This document shows, piece after piece, positions 8,743 to 18,187 of a stretch of 64,000 nt of DNA. How positions within the stretch are numbered: position 1 is the first letter of the stretch; each line of letters opens with the position of its first letter. Origin of the DNA: Streptomyces durmitorensis (GTDB taxonomy: Bacteria; Actinomycetota; Actinomycetes; Streptomycetales; Streptomycetaceae); assembly GCF_023498005.1 (NCBI RefSeq), contig NZ_CP097289.1, forward strand, positions 1,674,001 through 1,738,000, given 5' to 3'. The position numbers and the translations under genes are program-made. The notes below the pieces were generated by a model. That model saw only the letters and a list, made by a program, of their open reading frames with translations, was not told where the DNA came from and searched no databases.

Positions 8743-10554
8743 TCAGGGTGCGTAGAGCGCGCTGATGGCGTCCTCGTACTTCTCCCTGATGACCCGGCGG
8801 CGCAGCTTCAGGGACGGTGTCAGCTCCCCTGTCTCGGGGCCCCACTCCTCGCCCAGGAGCCGGTACCGCTTGATCTGCTCGGTGCGGTTGAGGCGCGCGT
8901 TGGCCGCCTCGACGGCCCGCGCGACCTCTTCCCGCACGGCCTCGCTCTCCATCAGGTCACCCGTGATCCCGCGCGCCGCGGCCCACGCGGGGGCCATCTC
9001 GGCGTCCAGGACGAGCAGCGCCACCAGGTAGGAGCGGCCGTCGCCGTGGACGAGGGCCTGGCCTATGAGGGGGTGCTCCTTGAGGGTGTTCTCGACGAGT
9101 GCGGGCGAGACGTTCTTGCCCGTCGAGGTCACGATCAGTTCCTTCTTGCGGTCGGTGAGCCAGAGGTAGCCGTCCTCGTCGATGCGCCCGACGTCGCCGG
9201 TGGGGAACCAGCCGTCCGCGTCGCAGGCTGACGCGACACCGCCGTCGGGGAGCAGATAGCCGTCGAAGACGGTCGCGCCGCGCACCAGGATCTCGCCGTC
9301 GGCGTCGGTGCGGATCTCCAGGCCCTCCAGGGGCTTGCCCACCGAGCCGAGGCGGAAGCCTGCCGGGGTGTTGATGGTGACGACCCCGGTCGTCTCCGTC
9401 AGGCCCCACGCGTCCATGATCACGAGGCCGAAGCCCGACCAGAAGCGCACGATGTCCATCGGCATCGACGCCGCCGCGCTCGCCGTCCACACCAGGCGGT
9501 CGAACCCGGCCAGGGAGAGCAGCGGATCGAGGACGTTCTGCTTGGCCTCGCGGTACGCCGTCTCGATGTCGGCCGGGGCTTCCTCACCGCGTTCTACGTA
9601 CGCCACGCGCGCGCGTACCGCCTCGTTCGCCCTCTCGATCGACTCCTGCTGCTCCTGGGGCAGCCCCGAGAGAGCGGCCCGTACGGACGCGGCCAGCTTC
9701 TCCCACACGCGCGGGACCCCGAAGAACTGCGCGGGGTGCAGCTCGCGCGCGGTCGCGGCGACGGCGTTCGGATCCACGCACAGGTGCACGTGCGAGACGC
9801 GGAACACCGGCAGGTAGATGCCGAGCATGCGCTCCGCGACATGAGCGAAGGGGAGGTAGCTGATGTGCTCGACGAAGTCGGGCAGCTCGACGACGGCGTC
9901 CAGGGCGACAGCGTTGAGGACGACGTTGCGGTGCGTGATGCGGACGCCCTTGGGGTCGCCGGTGGTGCCCGAGGTGTAGACGACGGTCAGCGGATCGTCG
10001 GCCCGCGACTCGTGCCAGCCCTTCTCGAAGGCGTCCGGGTCGAACAGTCGGCCTCCCGTGGCGTACAGGGAGCCGTACGTGCGGTGCTGGCCCGCCTCGG
10101 CCGCCTCGACGACCACCAGGCGCTCCAGCGGAGCCGTGTCGTCCGTCAGGAGGGGCTCCCACCGGGCCAGCTCGTGGGCGCCCTCGACGATCGCGAAGCG
10201 GGCGCGGCTGTGCCGGGCGATGTGCGCGATCTGTTCGGGGGCCGATGTGTTGTACACGGTGACGGGGACCGCGCCGAGGTGCACGAGGGCGAGATCGCTC
10301 AGCCAGTGTTCGGGGCGGTTGCCCATCATCATCAGGACGTGCTCGCCGCGCCGCACGCCGAGCGCCGCGTATCCGGCGGCCAGGACGGCGACCTTGCGGC
10401 GCGCCTCGCGCCAGGTCAGCGTCGTCCACTCCCCTTCGGGGGTGGCACGCCAGGAGAGTGCGGGGCGGTCGCCGTGGTCCTCGGCGTTGCGGAGCAGCAG
10501 GGCCGGCAGCGTGATGTCGGCGGGTTCCCCGGGGAGTCGCAGGATCGTGGTCAT
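8743..10554 (-). CDS. Long-chain acyl-CoA synthetase (AMP-binding, FadD15-like)
   Basis: Protein of 603 residues that activates fatty acids to acyl-CoA via an acyl-adenylate. Motifs: the P-loop VYTSGTTGDPKGV (A3), the DAWGLTETTGV motif (A5), GWFPTGDVG (A7) and DRKKELIVTSTGKNVSP (A8) leading into the small C-terminal domain. Length and motifs fit the mycobacterial FadD15-like class. ATG 10554 is preceded by a strong GGAGG. It is divergent from a MerR-family regulator across a 133-base intergenic region with repeats, so that regulator probably controls it. It is separate from the beta-oxidation operon but would feed it. Confidence 0.92.
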   Translation of the reverse strand: MTTILRLPGEPADITLPALLLRNAEDHGDRPALSWRATPEGEWTTLTWREARRKVAVLAAGYAALGVRRGEHVLMMMGNRPEHWLSDLALVHLGAVPVTVYNTSAPEQIAHIARHSRARFAIVEGAHELARWEPLLTDDTAPLERLVVVEAAEAGQHRTYGSLYATGGRLFDPDAFEKGWHESRADDPLTVVYTSGTTGDPKGVRITHRNVVLNAVALDAVVELPDFVEHISYLPFAHVAERMLGIYLPVFRVSHVHLCVDPNAVAATARELHPAQFFGVPRVWEKLAASVRAALSGLPQEQQESIERANEAVRARVAYVERGEEAPADIETAYREAKQNVLDPLLSLAGFDRLVWTASAAASMPMDIVRFWSGFGLVIMDAWGLTETTGVVTINTPAGFRLGSVGKPLEGLEIRTDADGEILVRGATVFDGYLLPDGGVASACDADGWFPTGDVGRIDEDGYLWLTDRKKELIVTSTGKNVSPALVENTLKEHPLIGQALVHGDGRSYLVALLVLDAEMAPAWAAARGITGDLMESEAVREEVARAVEAANARLNRTEQIKRYRLLGEEWGPETGELTPSLKLRRRVIREKYEDAISALYAP

Positions 10555-10606
10555 GACCGCCTCCTGGCGTCATCGACGAAGCAAGTGACTGGGCCGGACG
10601 CTTTCA

Positions 10607-10669
10607 CAACAGTGGTGAGACAGCAATACTGTTGCACCTGATCGGTGCACAACTGTCGGTGCACAACTG
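10607..10669. promoter_or_regulatory. Candidate operator region between acyl-CoA synthetase and MerR gene
   Basis: CAACAGT (10607-10613) and ACTGTTG (10628-10634) form a perfect inverted repeat of 7-base arms around a 14-base spacer. Next to it is an exact two-copy tandem repeat of a 14-mer, TCGGTGCACAACTG, at 10642-10655 and 10656-10669, each holding a GTGCAC core. MerR proteins bind dyads within overlong promoter spacers; assigning these sites to this regulator is inference. Confidence 0.45.
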
Positions 10670-10687
10670 GGGAGGCGAAGCGCTGCC

Positions 10688-11428
10688 ATGACGATGACGA
10701 CGACGTCGGACACCGACGAGCCGACGCTCACGGTCGACGAACTGGCCGCACGCGCGGGCGTCACCGTCCGCACCATCCGCTTCTACAGCACCAAGGGCCT
10801 GCTTCCGCCGCCCGTGATCGGCCCGCGCCGGGTCGGTCACTACGGCCAGGAGCATCTGTCCCGGCTCGGTCTCATCGAGGAGTTGCAGCACCAGGGCATG
10901 ACGCTGGCGGCGATCGAGCGGTACCTGGAACAGCTGCCGCCCGATCTGAGCGCCCACGACCTCGCCATCCACCGTGCGGTGGTGGCCTCCTGGGCCCCCG
11001 ACTCGGCCGAGGACACCGACCGCGGGGAGCTGGAGCGCAGGGCGGGCCGTTCGCTGACCGACGCGGATCTTGACCGGCTCTCGGCGATGGGGGTCGTCGC
11101 GCCGACGGAGCTCCCGGGGGCGTACCGCGTCGACCCGGGGCTGCTGCGCCTGGGGGTGGAGCTGCTCGACGTACCCATCGCGCACGAGACGATCCTGGCG
11201 GCGCGCACGGTCCTGATGGAGCACACCCGCTCGGCGGCCGTCGAGCTGTCCCGGCTCTTCCGCGACGAGGTGTGGGGCCCTTACCGCGAGCGGGAGTCGG
11301 ACCCGGAGCACGTGGCGGCGATGCGGTCCCTGTCGGCCCATATGCAGCCGATGGTGGTGCAGGCCCTGGTGACGGCGTTCCAGCGGTCCTTGAAGGAAGA
11401 GCTGCGGGAGTGGCTCACGGAGAGCTGA
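10688..11428 (+). CDS. MerR-family transcriptional regulator
   Basis: Protein of 246 residues. The MerR winged helix-turn-helix is at about 14-80: LTVDELAARAGVTVRTIRFY, then STKGLLPPP, GRVGHY-type wing and LGLIEELQHQGMTLAAIERYL. The C-terminal 150 residues are a helical effector region without the cysteine ligands of metal sensors, so a small-molecule or lipid ligand is more likely than a metal. GGAGG at 10671-10675 precedes ATG 10688 (a second ATG follows at 10694). It is divergent from the acyl-CoA synthetase gene, its likely target. No domain names the inducer. Confidence 0.88.
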   Translation: MTMTTTSDTDEPTLTVDELAARAGVTVRTIRFYSTKGLLPPPVIGPRRVGHYGQEHLSRLGLIEELQHQGMTLAAIERYLEQLPPDLSAHDLAIHRAVVASWAPDSAEDTDRGELERRAGRSLTDADLDRLSAMGVVAPTELPGAYRVDPGLLRLGVELLDVPIAHETILAARTVLMEHTRSAAVELSRLFRDEVWGPYRERESDPEHVAAMRSLSAHMQPMVVQALVTAFQRSLKEELREWLTES

Positions 11429-11453
11429 GCCACTCCCCCCCCCAACACCCTTG

Positions 11454-12188
11454 CTACACCTTGACGTTGGCCGCGGTGGCGCTCGGCGCCTCGTCCCGCG
11501 TGGCCTGGAGCAGCCGCGTGGCGTAGACCTCGGCGAGGACACCCAGGTCCTGCCTGGCTTCCGCGGGACCGGAGTTGTCCCGGAGCTTGAGCGTGCCGAC
11601 GTACTTGCCCTGGAGGATGACGATCTCCAGGGTGTTCTTCTCGGCGGGCCTCGTGAACCCGAAGGCGACGCTGTCGGCGCCCTGCTTCGGCCCGTCGACG
11701 ACCTTGAGCTCGTGCTTGTTGTCGCGCACGTAGCTGTCCCAGGCCGCGAAGGCGCGCTGGGCGGCCCTGTCGTCGCGGTACACGATCACGTCGTAACTCG
11801 CGCCCTCGCCCTTGTCGTTGCTGTGGTAGCCGACCTGGCCGTTGGCGACGGCGTTCTTGCACTTGCCGCCGGGGGCCTTGCACACGGACGGCGCCTTGGC
11901 GCGGCTGTGCAGCTCCGTGCCGACGTTGCGCAGGGCGGCGGGCATGGTGTCGGTGGGCGGCAGGACCGCCTTGGCGTCCTGGGCGCCGCTCAGCGAGCCG
12001 CCGCCCTTCGCGGCGGAGCCGCCGCCGGTGGCGCCGCCGATGGTGCGGCTGTGCGACGAGCCCGAACCCGACTTGTGCTTCTTGTTCTTCTTCTTTCCCC
12101 CGCAGCCCGTCAGGGCCAGCGAGAGCACCAGCACCCCGACGCCCACTGCTCGCGTCGTTCCCCCAGTTGTCAACCGCACAGCGGTCAT
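11454..12188 (-). CDS. Lipoprotein of unknown function
   Basis: Secreted lipoprotein of 244 residues. The signal region (residues 13-28) ends in lipobox LALTGC, so the protein should be lipidated on that Cys and anchored outside the membrane. A Lys-rich (GKKKNKKHK) and Gly/Ser-rich low-complexity linker follows to about residue 70. The globular domain has two cysteines in SVCKAPGGKCKNAV that could form a disulfide, and ends with an alternating hydrophobic pattern around RPAEKNTLEIVILQGKYVG. I recognise the layout from other Streptomyces lipoproteins but know no function. Single gene, convergent with the MerR gene 25 bases away. Confidence 0.8.
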   Translation of the reverse strand: MTAVRLTTGGTTRAVGVGVLVLSLALTGCGGKKKNKKHKSGSGSSHSRTIGGATGGGSAAKGGGSLSGAQDAKAVLPPTDTMPAALRNVGTELHSRAKAPSVCKAPGGKCKNAVANGQVGYHSNDKGEGASYDVIVYRDDRAAQRAFAAWDSYVRDNKHELKVVDGPKQGADSVAFGFTRPAEKNTLEIVILQGKYVGTLKLRDNSGPAEARQDLGVLAEVYATRLLQATRDEAPSATAANVKV

Positions 12189-12297
12189 CCTCCGTTTGTC
12201 GTGATCATGCTCTACGGCAGGATACGACGACGCGGCAGGAAGGCCCCCGGTTCCGCCCCCTCAAGGGCGGAACCGCAGGTGAGCACGTCAGTTCAGG

Positions 12298-14472
12298 TCA
12301 GTTGTCGCTGAACTTCTCGCCCCTGTCGGCCTTTTCGACCAGCAGCGCGGGCGGCGTGAACCGCTCGCCGTAGCGGTCGGCCAGCTCGCGCGCGCGAGCC
12401 ACGAACCCGGGCAGGCCGCCTTCGTAGCCGTTGATGTACTGGAGCACGCCGCCGGTCCAGCCGGGGAAGCCGATGCCGAAGATGGAACCGATGTTGGCGT
12501 CCGCGACGGACGTGAGGACGCCCTCCTCCACCAGGCGCACGGTGTCGAGCGCCTCCGAGAAGAGCATGCGCTCCTGCATGTCCTCGAACGGGATCTCCGT
12601 GCCCGCCTTGGTGAAGTGCTCGCGCAGGCCCGGCCACAGGCCGGCGCGCTTGCCGTCCACGTAGTCGTAGAAGCCCGCTCCCCCGCTCCTGCCGGGACGC
12701 TCGAACTCGTCCACCATGCGGTCGATGACGGAGTCCGAGGGGTGCCCGGCCCAGGTGCCGCCTGCCTCCTCGACGGCGCGCTTGGTCTCGTTGCGGATCT
12801 TGCGCGGCAGGGTGAGGGTCAGCTCGTCCATCAGGGAGAGGACCTTCGCCGGGTAGCCCGCCTGGGCCGCCGCCTGCTCGATCGACGCGGGCTCGATGCC
12901 CTCGCCGACCATCGCGACGCCTTCGTTGATGAAGTGCCCGATCACGCGCGAGGTGAAGAAGCCGCGCGAGTCGTTGACGACGATCGGCGTCTTGCTGATC
13001 TGGCGTACGAGGTCGAAGGCGCGCGCAAGGGCCTCGTCCCCGGTCCGCTCGCCCTTGATGATCTCGACGAGCGGCATCTTGTCGACGGGCGAGAAGAAGT
13101 GCAGGCCGATGAAGTCGACCGGCCGCGTGACGCCCTCGGCGAGCTGGGTGATCGGCAGCGTCGAGGTGTTGGAGCACAGCAGCGCGTCGGGCTCGATGAC
13201 GTCCTGGATCTCCTGGAACACCTTGTGCTTGAGCGAGGTGTCCTCGAAGACGGCCTCGATCACGGCGTCGCAGCCCGCGAGGTCCTGCGGGTCGGCGGTC
13301 GGCGTGATGCGGGCGAGCAGCGCGTCGGCCTTCTCCTGGGTCGTACGCCCCCGCTGAACCGCCTTGGCGCACAGCTTCTCGGAGTAGGCCTTGCCCTTGG
13401 CGGCGGCCTCGGCGGAGACGTCCTTCAGGACGACCTCGATGCCCGCGCGGGCGCACGAGTAGGCGATGCCCGCGCCCATCATCCCGGCGCCGAGCACGGC
13501 GGCCTTGCGGACCGGGCGCGGCTCGATGCCCTTGGGCCGGTTGGCGCCGGAGTTGACGGCCTGGAGGTCGAAGAAGAACGCCTGGATCATGTTCTTCGCG
13601 GTCTGCCCGGTGACCAGCTCGGTGAAGTACCGGGCCTCGATGGTCAGCGCGGTCTCGAAGTCGACCTGCGAGCCCTCGACGGCGGCCGCGAGGATGTTGC
13701 GCGGGGCCGGGTAGGGGGCGCCGTTGATCTGCTTCTTGAGGTTGGCCGGGAAGGCGGGCAGGTTCGCCGCGAACTTCGGGTTGGCCGGGGTGCCGCCGGG
13801 GATGCGGTAGCCGGGCTTGTCCCAGGGCTGCGCCGACTCGGGGTTGGCGTCGATGAAGGCGCGGGCCTTCTCGATCATCTCCTCGCGGGTGGCGGCCACT
13901 TCGTGGATCAGGCCGTTCTCCAGGGCGCGCTTCGGGGAGTACTGGGTGCCCTGGAGGAGCACCTTGAGGAGCGCGTCCGCGATGCCCATGAGGCGCACCG
14001 TGCGGGTCACGCCGCCGCCCGCCGGGAGCAGGCCGAGGGTGACCTCGGGCAGGCCGATCTTGGATCCGGGCGCGTCGAGCGCGACGCGGTGGTGGCTGGC
14101 CAGGGCGATCTCGTAACCGCCGCCGAGGGCCGCGCCGTTGATCGCGGCGACGACCGGCTTGCCCAGGGTCTCGATGCGGCGCAGGGAGGCCTTGATGGCG
14201 ACGCCCGCCTCGAACGCGTCCTGCGCGTTCTCGGGGCCCGCCTGCATCATGTCCTTGAGGTCACCGCCCGCGAAGAAGGTCTTCTTGGCGGAGGTGTAGA
14301 TGATGCCGCGGATGGAGTCCTTCTCGGCCTCCGCGCGCTCGGCGATCGCCGCGATGGAGTCCTTGAACCCCTGGTTCATGGTGTTCGCGGACTGGTTGGG
14401 GTCGTCGAGGACGAGGGTGAGGATGCCGGTGGCGTCCATTTCCCAGCGGATGGTGGTGCTTTCTTGCGTCAT
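12298..14472 (-). CDS. fadB: Fatty-acid oxidation multifunctional enzyme (enoyl-CoA hydratase / 3-hydroxyacyl-CoA dehydrogenase)
   Basis: Protein of 724 residues carrying the second and third steps of beta-oxidation. The N-terminal crotonase domain (about 1-200) has the oxyanion segments SAKKTFFAGGDLKDM and AINGAALGGGYEIALASHH. The middle has the NAD-binding motif AAVLGAGMMGAGIAYSCA, then the dehydrogenase core with EAVFEDTSLKHKVFQEI and GLHFFSPVDKMPLVEII; two C-terminal helical domains follow. Its best start is ATG 14472 (MTQESTTIRW) with GGAGAA upstream; the open frame extends 52 codons further without homology. Last gene of the leftward operon; its thiolase partner is fadA, 259 bases upstream, with a repeat element between them. 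Confidence 0.94.
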   Translation of the reverse strand: MTQESTTIRWEMDATGILTLVLDDPNQSANTMNQGFKDSIAAIAERAEAEKDSIRGIIYTSAKKTFFAGGDLKDMMQAGPENAQDAFEAGVAIKASLRRIETLGKPVVAAINGAALGGGYEIALASHHRVALDAPGSKIGLPEVTLGLLPAGGGVTRTVRLMGIADALLKVLLQGTQYSPKRALENGLIHEVAATREEMIEKARAFIDANPESAQPWDKPGYRIPGGTPANPKFAANLPAFPANLKKQINGAPYPAPRNILAAAVEGSQVDFETALTIEARYFTELVTGQTAKNMIQAFFFDLQAVNSGANRPKGIEPRPVRKAAVLGAGMMGAGIAYSCARAGIEVVLKDVSAEAAAKGKAYSEKLCAKAVQRGRTTQEKADALLARITPTADPQDLAGCDAVIEAVFEDTSLKHKVFQEIQDVIEPDALLCSNTSTLPITQLAEGVTRPVDFIGLHFFSPVDKMPLVEIIKGERTGDEALARAFDLVRQISKTPIVVNDSRGFFTSRVIGHFINEGVAMVGEGIEPASIEQAAAQAGYPAKVLSLMDELTLTLPRKIRNETKRAVEEAGGTWAGHPSDSVIDRMVDEFERPGRSGGAGFYDYVDGKRAGLWPGLREHFTKAGTEIPFEDMQERMLFSEALDTVRLVEEGVLTSVADANIGSIFGIGFPGWTGGVLQYINGYEGGLPGFVARARELADRYGERFTPPALLVEKADRGEKFSDN

Positions 14473-14566
14473 GACGTTCTCCGTGAAGTCTGTTGTGGGC
14501 GGGGGCGGGGCGGGATCCGGGGAGGGTGGCTGAGGGGATGTGACCGGCTGACCGCTGGTGGGGGCT

Positions 14567-14682
14567 GATCGCGCAGTTCCCCGCGCCCCTGAGATGCGCA
14601 CTGCGTGCGCCATCTCAGGGGCGCGCACCGGGGAAGGCAGCGGCGAAGCCGCACGCCTTCAGGGGCGCGGGGAACTGCGCGA
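14567..14682. repeat. Streptomyces intergenic inverted repeat between fadA and fadB
   Basis: Nested inverted repeats: GCGCAGTTCCCCGCGCCCCT near 14570-14589 mirrors AGGGGCGCGGGGAACTGCGC near 14661-14680, and GAGATGCGCAC pairs with GTGCGCCATCTC inside it. Variants of this GGGGCGCGGGGAACTGCGCGACC sequence (given here in pieces) are very common between Streptomyces genes. A related half copy lies at about 34989-35020. It probably folds into a long hairpin in the fadA-fadB transcript and may lower fadB expression or stabilise ends. Confidence 0.75.
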
Positions 14683-14731
14683 CCAGCCACGAGGCACCCG
14701 CAGTCGGCGACGGCAACAGCCCCTACGGCGC

Positions 14732-15952
14732 TCAGCCGGAGACCCGCTCCACGATCGTGGCGATACCCATGCCTCCGCCGACGCACAACGTGGCGAGCCC
14801 GTACCGCAGGTCACGCCGCTCCAGCTCGTCCACCAGCGTGCCCAGGATCATCGCCCCGGTCGCGCCCAAGGGATGCCCCAACGCAATCGCGCCGCCGTTG
14901 ACGTTGACCTTGTCCAAGGACAGGCCCATGTCCTTGACGAAGCGCAGCACCACGGCCGCGAACGCTTCGTTGATCTCGACGAGGTCGATGTCGTCGATGG
15001 TCAGACCCGCCTTGGCGAGCGCCTTGCGCGCGGCAGGCGCGGGCCCGGTGAGCATGATGGTCGGCTCGGAGCCGGAGACCGCCGCGGAGACGATCCGGGC
15101 ACGCGGCGCGAGGCCGTACCGCTCGCCGACCTCCTTGGTGCCGATGGCCACGAGCGCGGCGCCGTCCACGATGCCGGAGGAGTTGCCCGCGTGGTGGACG
15201 TGGTCGATCTTCTCGACCCAGTGGTACTTCTGGAGCGCCACCGCGTCGAAGCCGCCGAGGTCGCCGATGTCCTTGAAGGACGGCTTCAGCTTGGCGAGCG
15301 AGTCGGCGGTGGTGCCGGGGCGCATGTACTCGTCGTGGTCCAGGACGACCAGACCGCTGCGGTCCTTCACCGGCACGACGGACTTCTCGAAGCGGTTGTC
15401 CTTCCAGGCGGCCGCGGCGCGCTCCTGGGACAGGGCCGCGTACTCGTCGACGTCGCGCCGCGAGTAGCCCTCGACGGTGGCGATCAGGTCGGCGCCGATG
15501 CCCTGCGGCACGAAGCCCGTCTCGTAGTTGGTCATCGGGTCCGCGAACCAGGCGCCGCCGTCCGAGGCCATCGGGACGCGCGACATCGACTCGACGCCGC
15601 CCGCCAGGACCAGGTCCTCCCAGCCCGAACGCACCTTCATCGCAGCCATGTTGACCGCTTCGAGACCCGAGGCGCAGAAGCGGTTCTCCTGGACGCCCGC
15701 GACGGTGTCCGGAAGCCCTGCGGCGATGGCCGCGATGCGCGCGATGTCGGAGCCCTGGTCGCCGACGGGGCCCACGACGCCGAGGACGATGTCGTCGACG
15801 GCCGCCGGGTCCAGGTCGGGGAAGCGCGCCCGGATCTCGTGGATCAGGCCGACGACCAGGTCGATCGGCTTGGTGCCGTGCAGGGCGCCATTGGCCTTGC
15901 CGCGTCCGCGCGGGGTGCGGATCGCGTCGTATACGTACGCTTCGGTGGTCAA
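14732..15952 (-). CDS. fadA: Acetyl-CoA C-acyltransferase (thiolase)
   Basis: Thiolase of 406 residues that cleaves 3-ketoacyl-CoA. Motifs: the nucleophilic Cys in [18 protein letters not shown], the [12 protein letters not shown] motif, [20 protein letters not shown] with the His, and the C-terminal [18 protein letters not shown] with the second catalytic Cys. I choose TTG 15952 (TTG-ACC-ACC-GAA) because AAAGG lies eight bases upstream and homologues begin with [16 protein letters not shown]; another TTG at 15970 is in frame. It pairs with fadB downstream to form the trifunctional complex. Confidence 0.93.
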   Translation of the reverse strand: MTTEAYVYDAIRTPRGRGKANGALHGTKPIDLVVGLIHEIRARFPDLDPAAVDDIVLGVVGPVGDQGSDIARIAAIAAGLPDTVAGVQENRFCASGLEAVNMAAMKVRSGWEDLVLAGGVESMSRVPMASDGGAWFADPMTNYETGFVPQGIGADLIATVEGYSRRDVDEYAALSQERAAAAWKDNRFEKSVVPVKDRSGLVVLDHDEYMRPGTTADSLAKLKPSFKDIGDLGGFDAVALQKYHWVEKIDHVHHAGNSSGIVDGAALVAIGTKEVGERYGLAPRARIVSAAVSGSEPTIMLTGPAPAARKALAKAGLTIDDIDLVEINEAFAAVVLRFVKDMGLSLDKVNVNGGAIALGHPLGATGAMILGTLVDELERRDLRYGLATLCVGGGMGIATIVERVSG

Positions 15953-16000
15953 GACAGCAGCCTTTCGCAAAGAACTGTGAAGGGGAGGGTGGGGGCGGGC

Positions 16001-17143
16001 TCAGGCGAGCAGGGAGCGGCCGATGATCTCCTTCATGATCTCGGTCGTACCTCCGTAGATCGTCTGGATGCGGCCGTCGGTGAAGGCCTTGGCGACGCGG
16101 TACTCGGTCATGTAGCCGTAGCCTCCGTGCAGTTGCAGGCAGCGGTCGGCGACACGTTTTTGCAGCTCGGTCGCCCACCACTTGGCCATCGACGCGTGCA
16201 CGGCGTCGAGTTCCCCGTTCGAGTGATCCACGATGCAGCGGTCGAGGAACGTACGGGTGACCGCGCACTCGGTCGCCATCTCGGCGATCTCGAAGCGGAT
16301 GTGCTGGAGCTTGGAGAGCGGACGCCCGAAGGCCTCGCGCTCCTTGACGTACGTCGTGGTGATCTCCAGGAGGTGCTCGGCGGCGGCGATCCCCGCGACG
16401 GCGATGCCCATGCGCTCCTGCGCGAGGTTCGTCATCAGGTGGATGAAGGCGCCGTCGAGGTCGCCGAGGAGGTTCTCCTTGGGGACGCGTACGTCGTTGA
16501 AGAACAGCTCGGCGGTGTCCTGGGCCTTCTGGCCGATCTTGTCGAGGTTGCGGCCCCGCTCGAAGCCGTCCGTGCCGCGCTCGACGACCAGGAGGGACAG
16601 GCCCTTGGCGCCGCCCTCCGGGGATGTCTTGGCGACGACGACCACGAGGTCGGCCAGGATGCCGTTCGAGATGAACGTCTTGGAGCCGTTGAGCAGCCAG
16701 TGATCGCCCTGGTCCGTGGCGGTGGTGCGGATGCCCTGGAGGTCGGAGCCCGCGCCCGGCTCGGTCATCGCGATGGCCGTGATGGTCTCGCCGGAGCAGA
16801 AGCCGGGCAGCCAGCGCCGCTTCTGCTCCTCGGTGGCCAGGGAGGTCAGGTACGGGCCGATGATGTCGTTGTGCAGGCCGAGTGCGAGCCCGGAGGCTCC
16901 CGCGCGCGTGAACTCCTCGGCGAGGACGGCGCTGTAGCGGAAGTCGTCGTTCCCGCCGCCTCCGTACTCCTCGGGCACGGCGAGCCCGAGCAGCCCCTGC
17001 TTGCCCGCGGCGCGCCAGGCGTCACGGCTGACGATCCCGTCCTTCTCCCACTGTTCGTAGTGGGGCAGCACCTCCTTGGCCAGGAAGGTGCGGACGGTCT
17101 CGCGGAACGCCTCGTGTTCGGCGGTAAAGATCTGTCGCTTCAC
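16001..17143 (-). CDS. Acyl-CoA dehydrogenase
   Basis: FAD-dependent acyl-CoA dehydrogenase of 380 residues, first step of beta-oxidation. Features: N-terminal helical domain with HEAFRETVRTFL, GLLGLAVPEEYGGGG, the flavin/substrate signatures AMTEPGAGSDLQGIRTTA and NGSKTFISNG, and the C-terminal domain with QLHGGYGYMTEYRVAKAFTD, whose YGGTTEIMKEIIGR region normally carries or follows the catalytic Glu. GTG 17143 has AGGAGG nine bases upstream. It sits 18 bases downstream of the LLM flavoenzyme gene in the same operon. Confidence 0.93.
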   Translation of the reverse strand: MKRQIFTAEHEAFRETVRTFLAKEVLPHYEQWEKDGIVSRDAWRAAGKQGLLGLAVPEEYGGGGNDDFRYSAVLAEEFTRAGASGLALGLHNDIIGPYLTSLATEEQKRRWLPGFCSGETITAIAMTEPGAGSDLQGIRTTATDQGDHWLLNGSKTFISNGILADLVVVVAKTSPEGGAKGLSLLVVERGTDGFERGRNLDKIGQKAQDTAELFFNDVRVPKENLLGDLDGAFIHLMTNLAQERMGIAVAGIAAAEHLLEITTTYVKEREAFGRPLSKLQHIRFEIAEMATECAVTRTFLDRCIVDHSNGELDAVHASMAKWWATELQKRVADRCLQLHGGYGYMTEYRVAKAFTDGRIQTIYGGTTEIMKEIIGRSLLA

Positions 17144-17161
17144 GTACGGCCTCCTGGAGCC

Positions 17162-18187
17162 CTAGAGCCAGCCCTTGACGGTTTCGATCGACTTGGCCGG
17201 CTCGGGGCCGACGGGAATGACGTTGAGCATGTCGACGCCCGCCTCGCGGAAGGCCTCGACGCGCTCGCGGACGTAGCTCTCCGGGCCGCACAGCGACATG
17301 AGCTCGCAGAACTCGGCCGGGACGGCGGCCTCGGCCTCCTTCTTCTTGCCCGAGAGATACAGCTCCTGGATGAGCTTGGCTTCCTTCTCGTAGCCGTACG
17401 CGACCGCGAGGTCGTTGTAGAAGTTCTTCCCCACCGCTCCCATGCCGCCTACGTAGAGGGCGATCTGGGGCCGGGCGAAATCCCGTACGGCCGCCGCGTC
17501 GTCACCGATGGCGAGCAGTCCGCCCGCGACCGTCTGCAACGGTCCGAGCGCCGGATCGCGCTTCTCCTTGCCCTCGGCGAGCGGAGCGCCCCACACCTGG
17601 TGGGCCTTCTCCGGGATGAACAGGGTGGGCAGCCAGCCGTCGGCGATCTCGGCGGTCATGCGGACGTTGGCCGGGCCCAGGGAGGCGACGTACAGCGGCA
17701 CTTCGGAACGCACCGGCTTGGTGAGGATCTTCAGCGGCTTGCCCAGCTTGCCGCCCTTCTCCTCGGGCAGCGGCATGTCCGTGATGCCATGGTGGTCGAT
17801 GACCTCGCGGCGCAGGATGCGGCGGGTCAGCTCGATCGCCTCGCGGGTGCGGGCCAGGGGCTTGTCGTACGGCTTTCCGTGCCAGCCCTCGACGACCTGC
17901 GGGCCCGATGCGCCGAGTCCGATGATCGCCCGGCCGCCGGAGATCGCGTCGAGTCCGGCGGCGGTCTGGGCGATGAGGGCGGGGGTGCGCGAGTAGACGT
18001 TGAGGATCGCGGCGCCGATCTTCATACGCTCGGTGCGCGCGGCCAGGTAGCCCATGATGGTGGGCGAGTCGAAGCCGTAGGCCTCCGCCACCCAGACGGC
18101 GTCCAGACCGGCGGACTCCAGGGCCGCCACGTCGTCGGCGGCCTGTCGCGGGTCGCCCGCGTAGGCGAGAGGTGCGGAGAGTTGCAT
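17162..18187 (-). CDS. LLM-class (luciferase-like, probably F420-dependent) oxidoreductase
   Basis: TIM-barrel flavin/F420 enzyme of 341 residues of the bacterial luciferase-like superfamily, close to mycobacterial F420-dependent oxidoreductases linked to lipid catabolism. Seen: MQLSAPLAYAGDPRQAADDV, then LDAVWVAEAYGFDSPTIMG, ILNVYSRTPALIAQTAAGLD, RAIIGLGASGPQVVEGWHG and YVASLGPANVRMTAEIADGW. The ATG at 18187 overlaps the racemase stop as TGATG, so translation is coupled. Substrate is not evident; in this operon it may act on a branched or sterol-derived acyl intermediate. F420 use is inferred from the family. Confidence 0.85.
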   Translation of the reverse strand: MQLSAPLAYAGDPRQAADDVAALESAGLDAVWVAEAYGFDSPTIMGYLAARTERMKIGAAILNVYSRTPALIAQTAAGLDAISGGRAIIGLGASGPQVVEGWHGKPYDKPLARTREAIELTRRILRREVIDHHGITDMPLPEEKGGKLGKPLKILTKPVRSEVPLYVASLGPANVRMTAEIADGWLPTLFIPEKAHQVWGAPLAEGKEKRDPALGPLQTVAGGLLAIGDDAAAVRDFARPQIALYVGGMGAVGKNFYNDLAVAYGYEKEAKLIQELYLSGKKKEAEAAVPAEFCELMSLCGPESYVRERVEAFREAGVDMLNVIPVGPEPAKSIETVKGWL

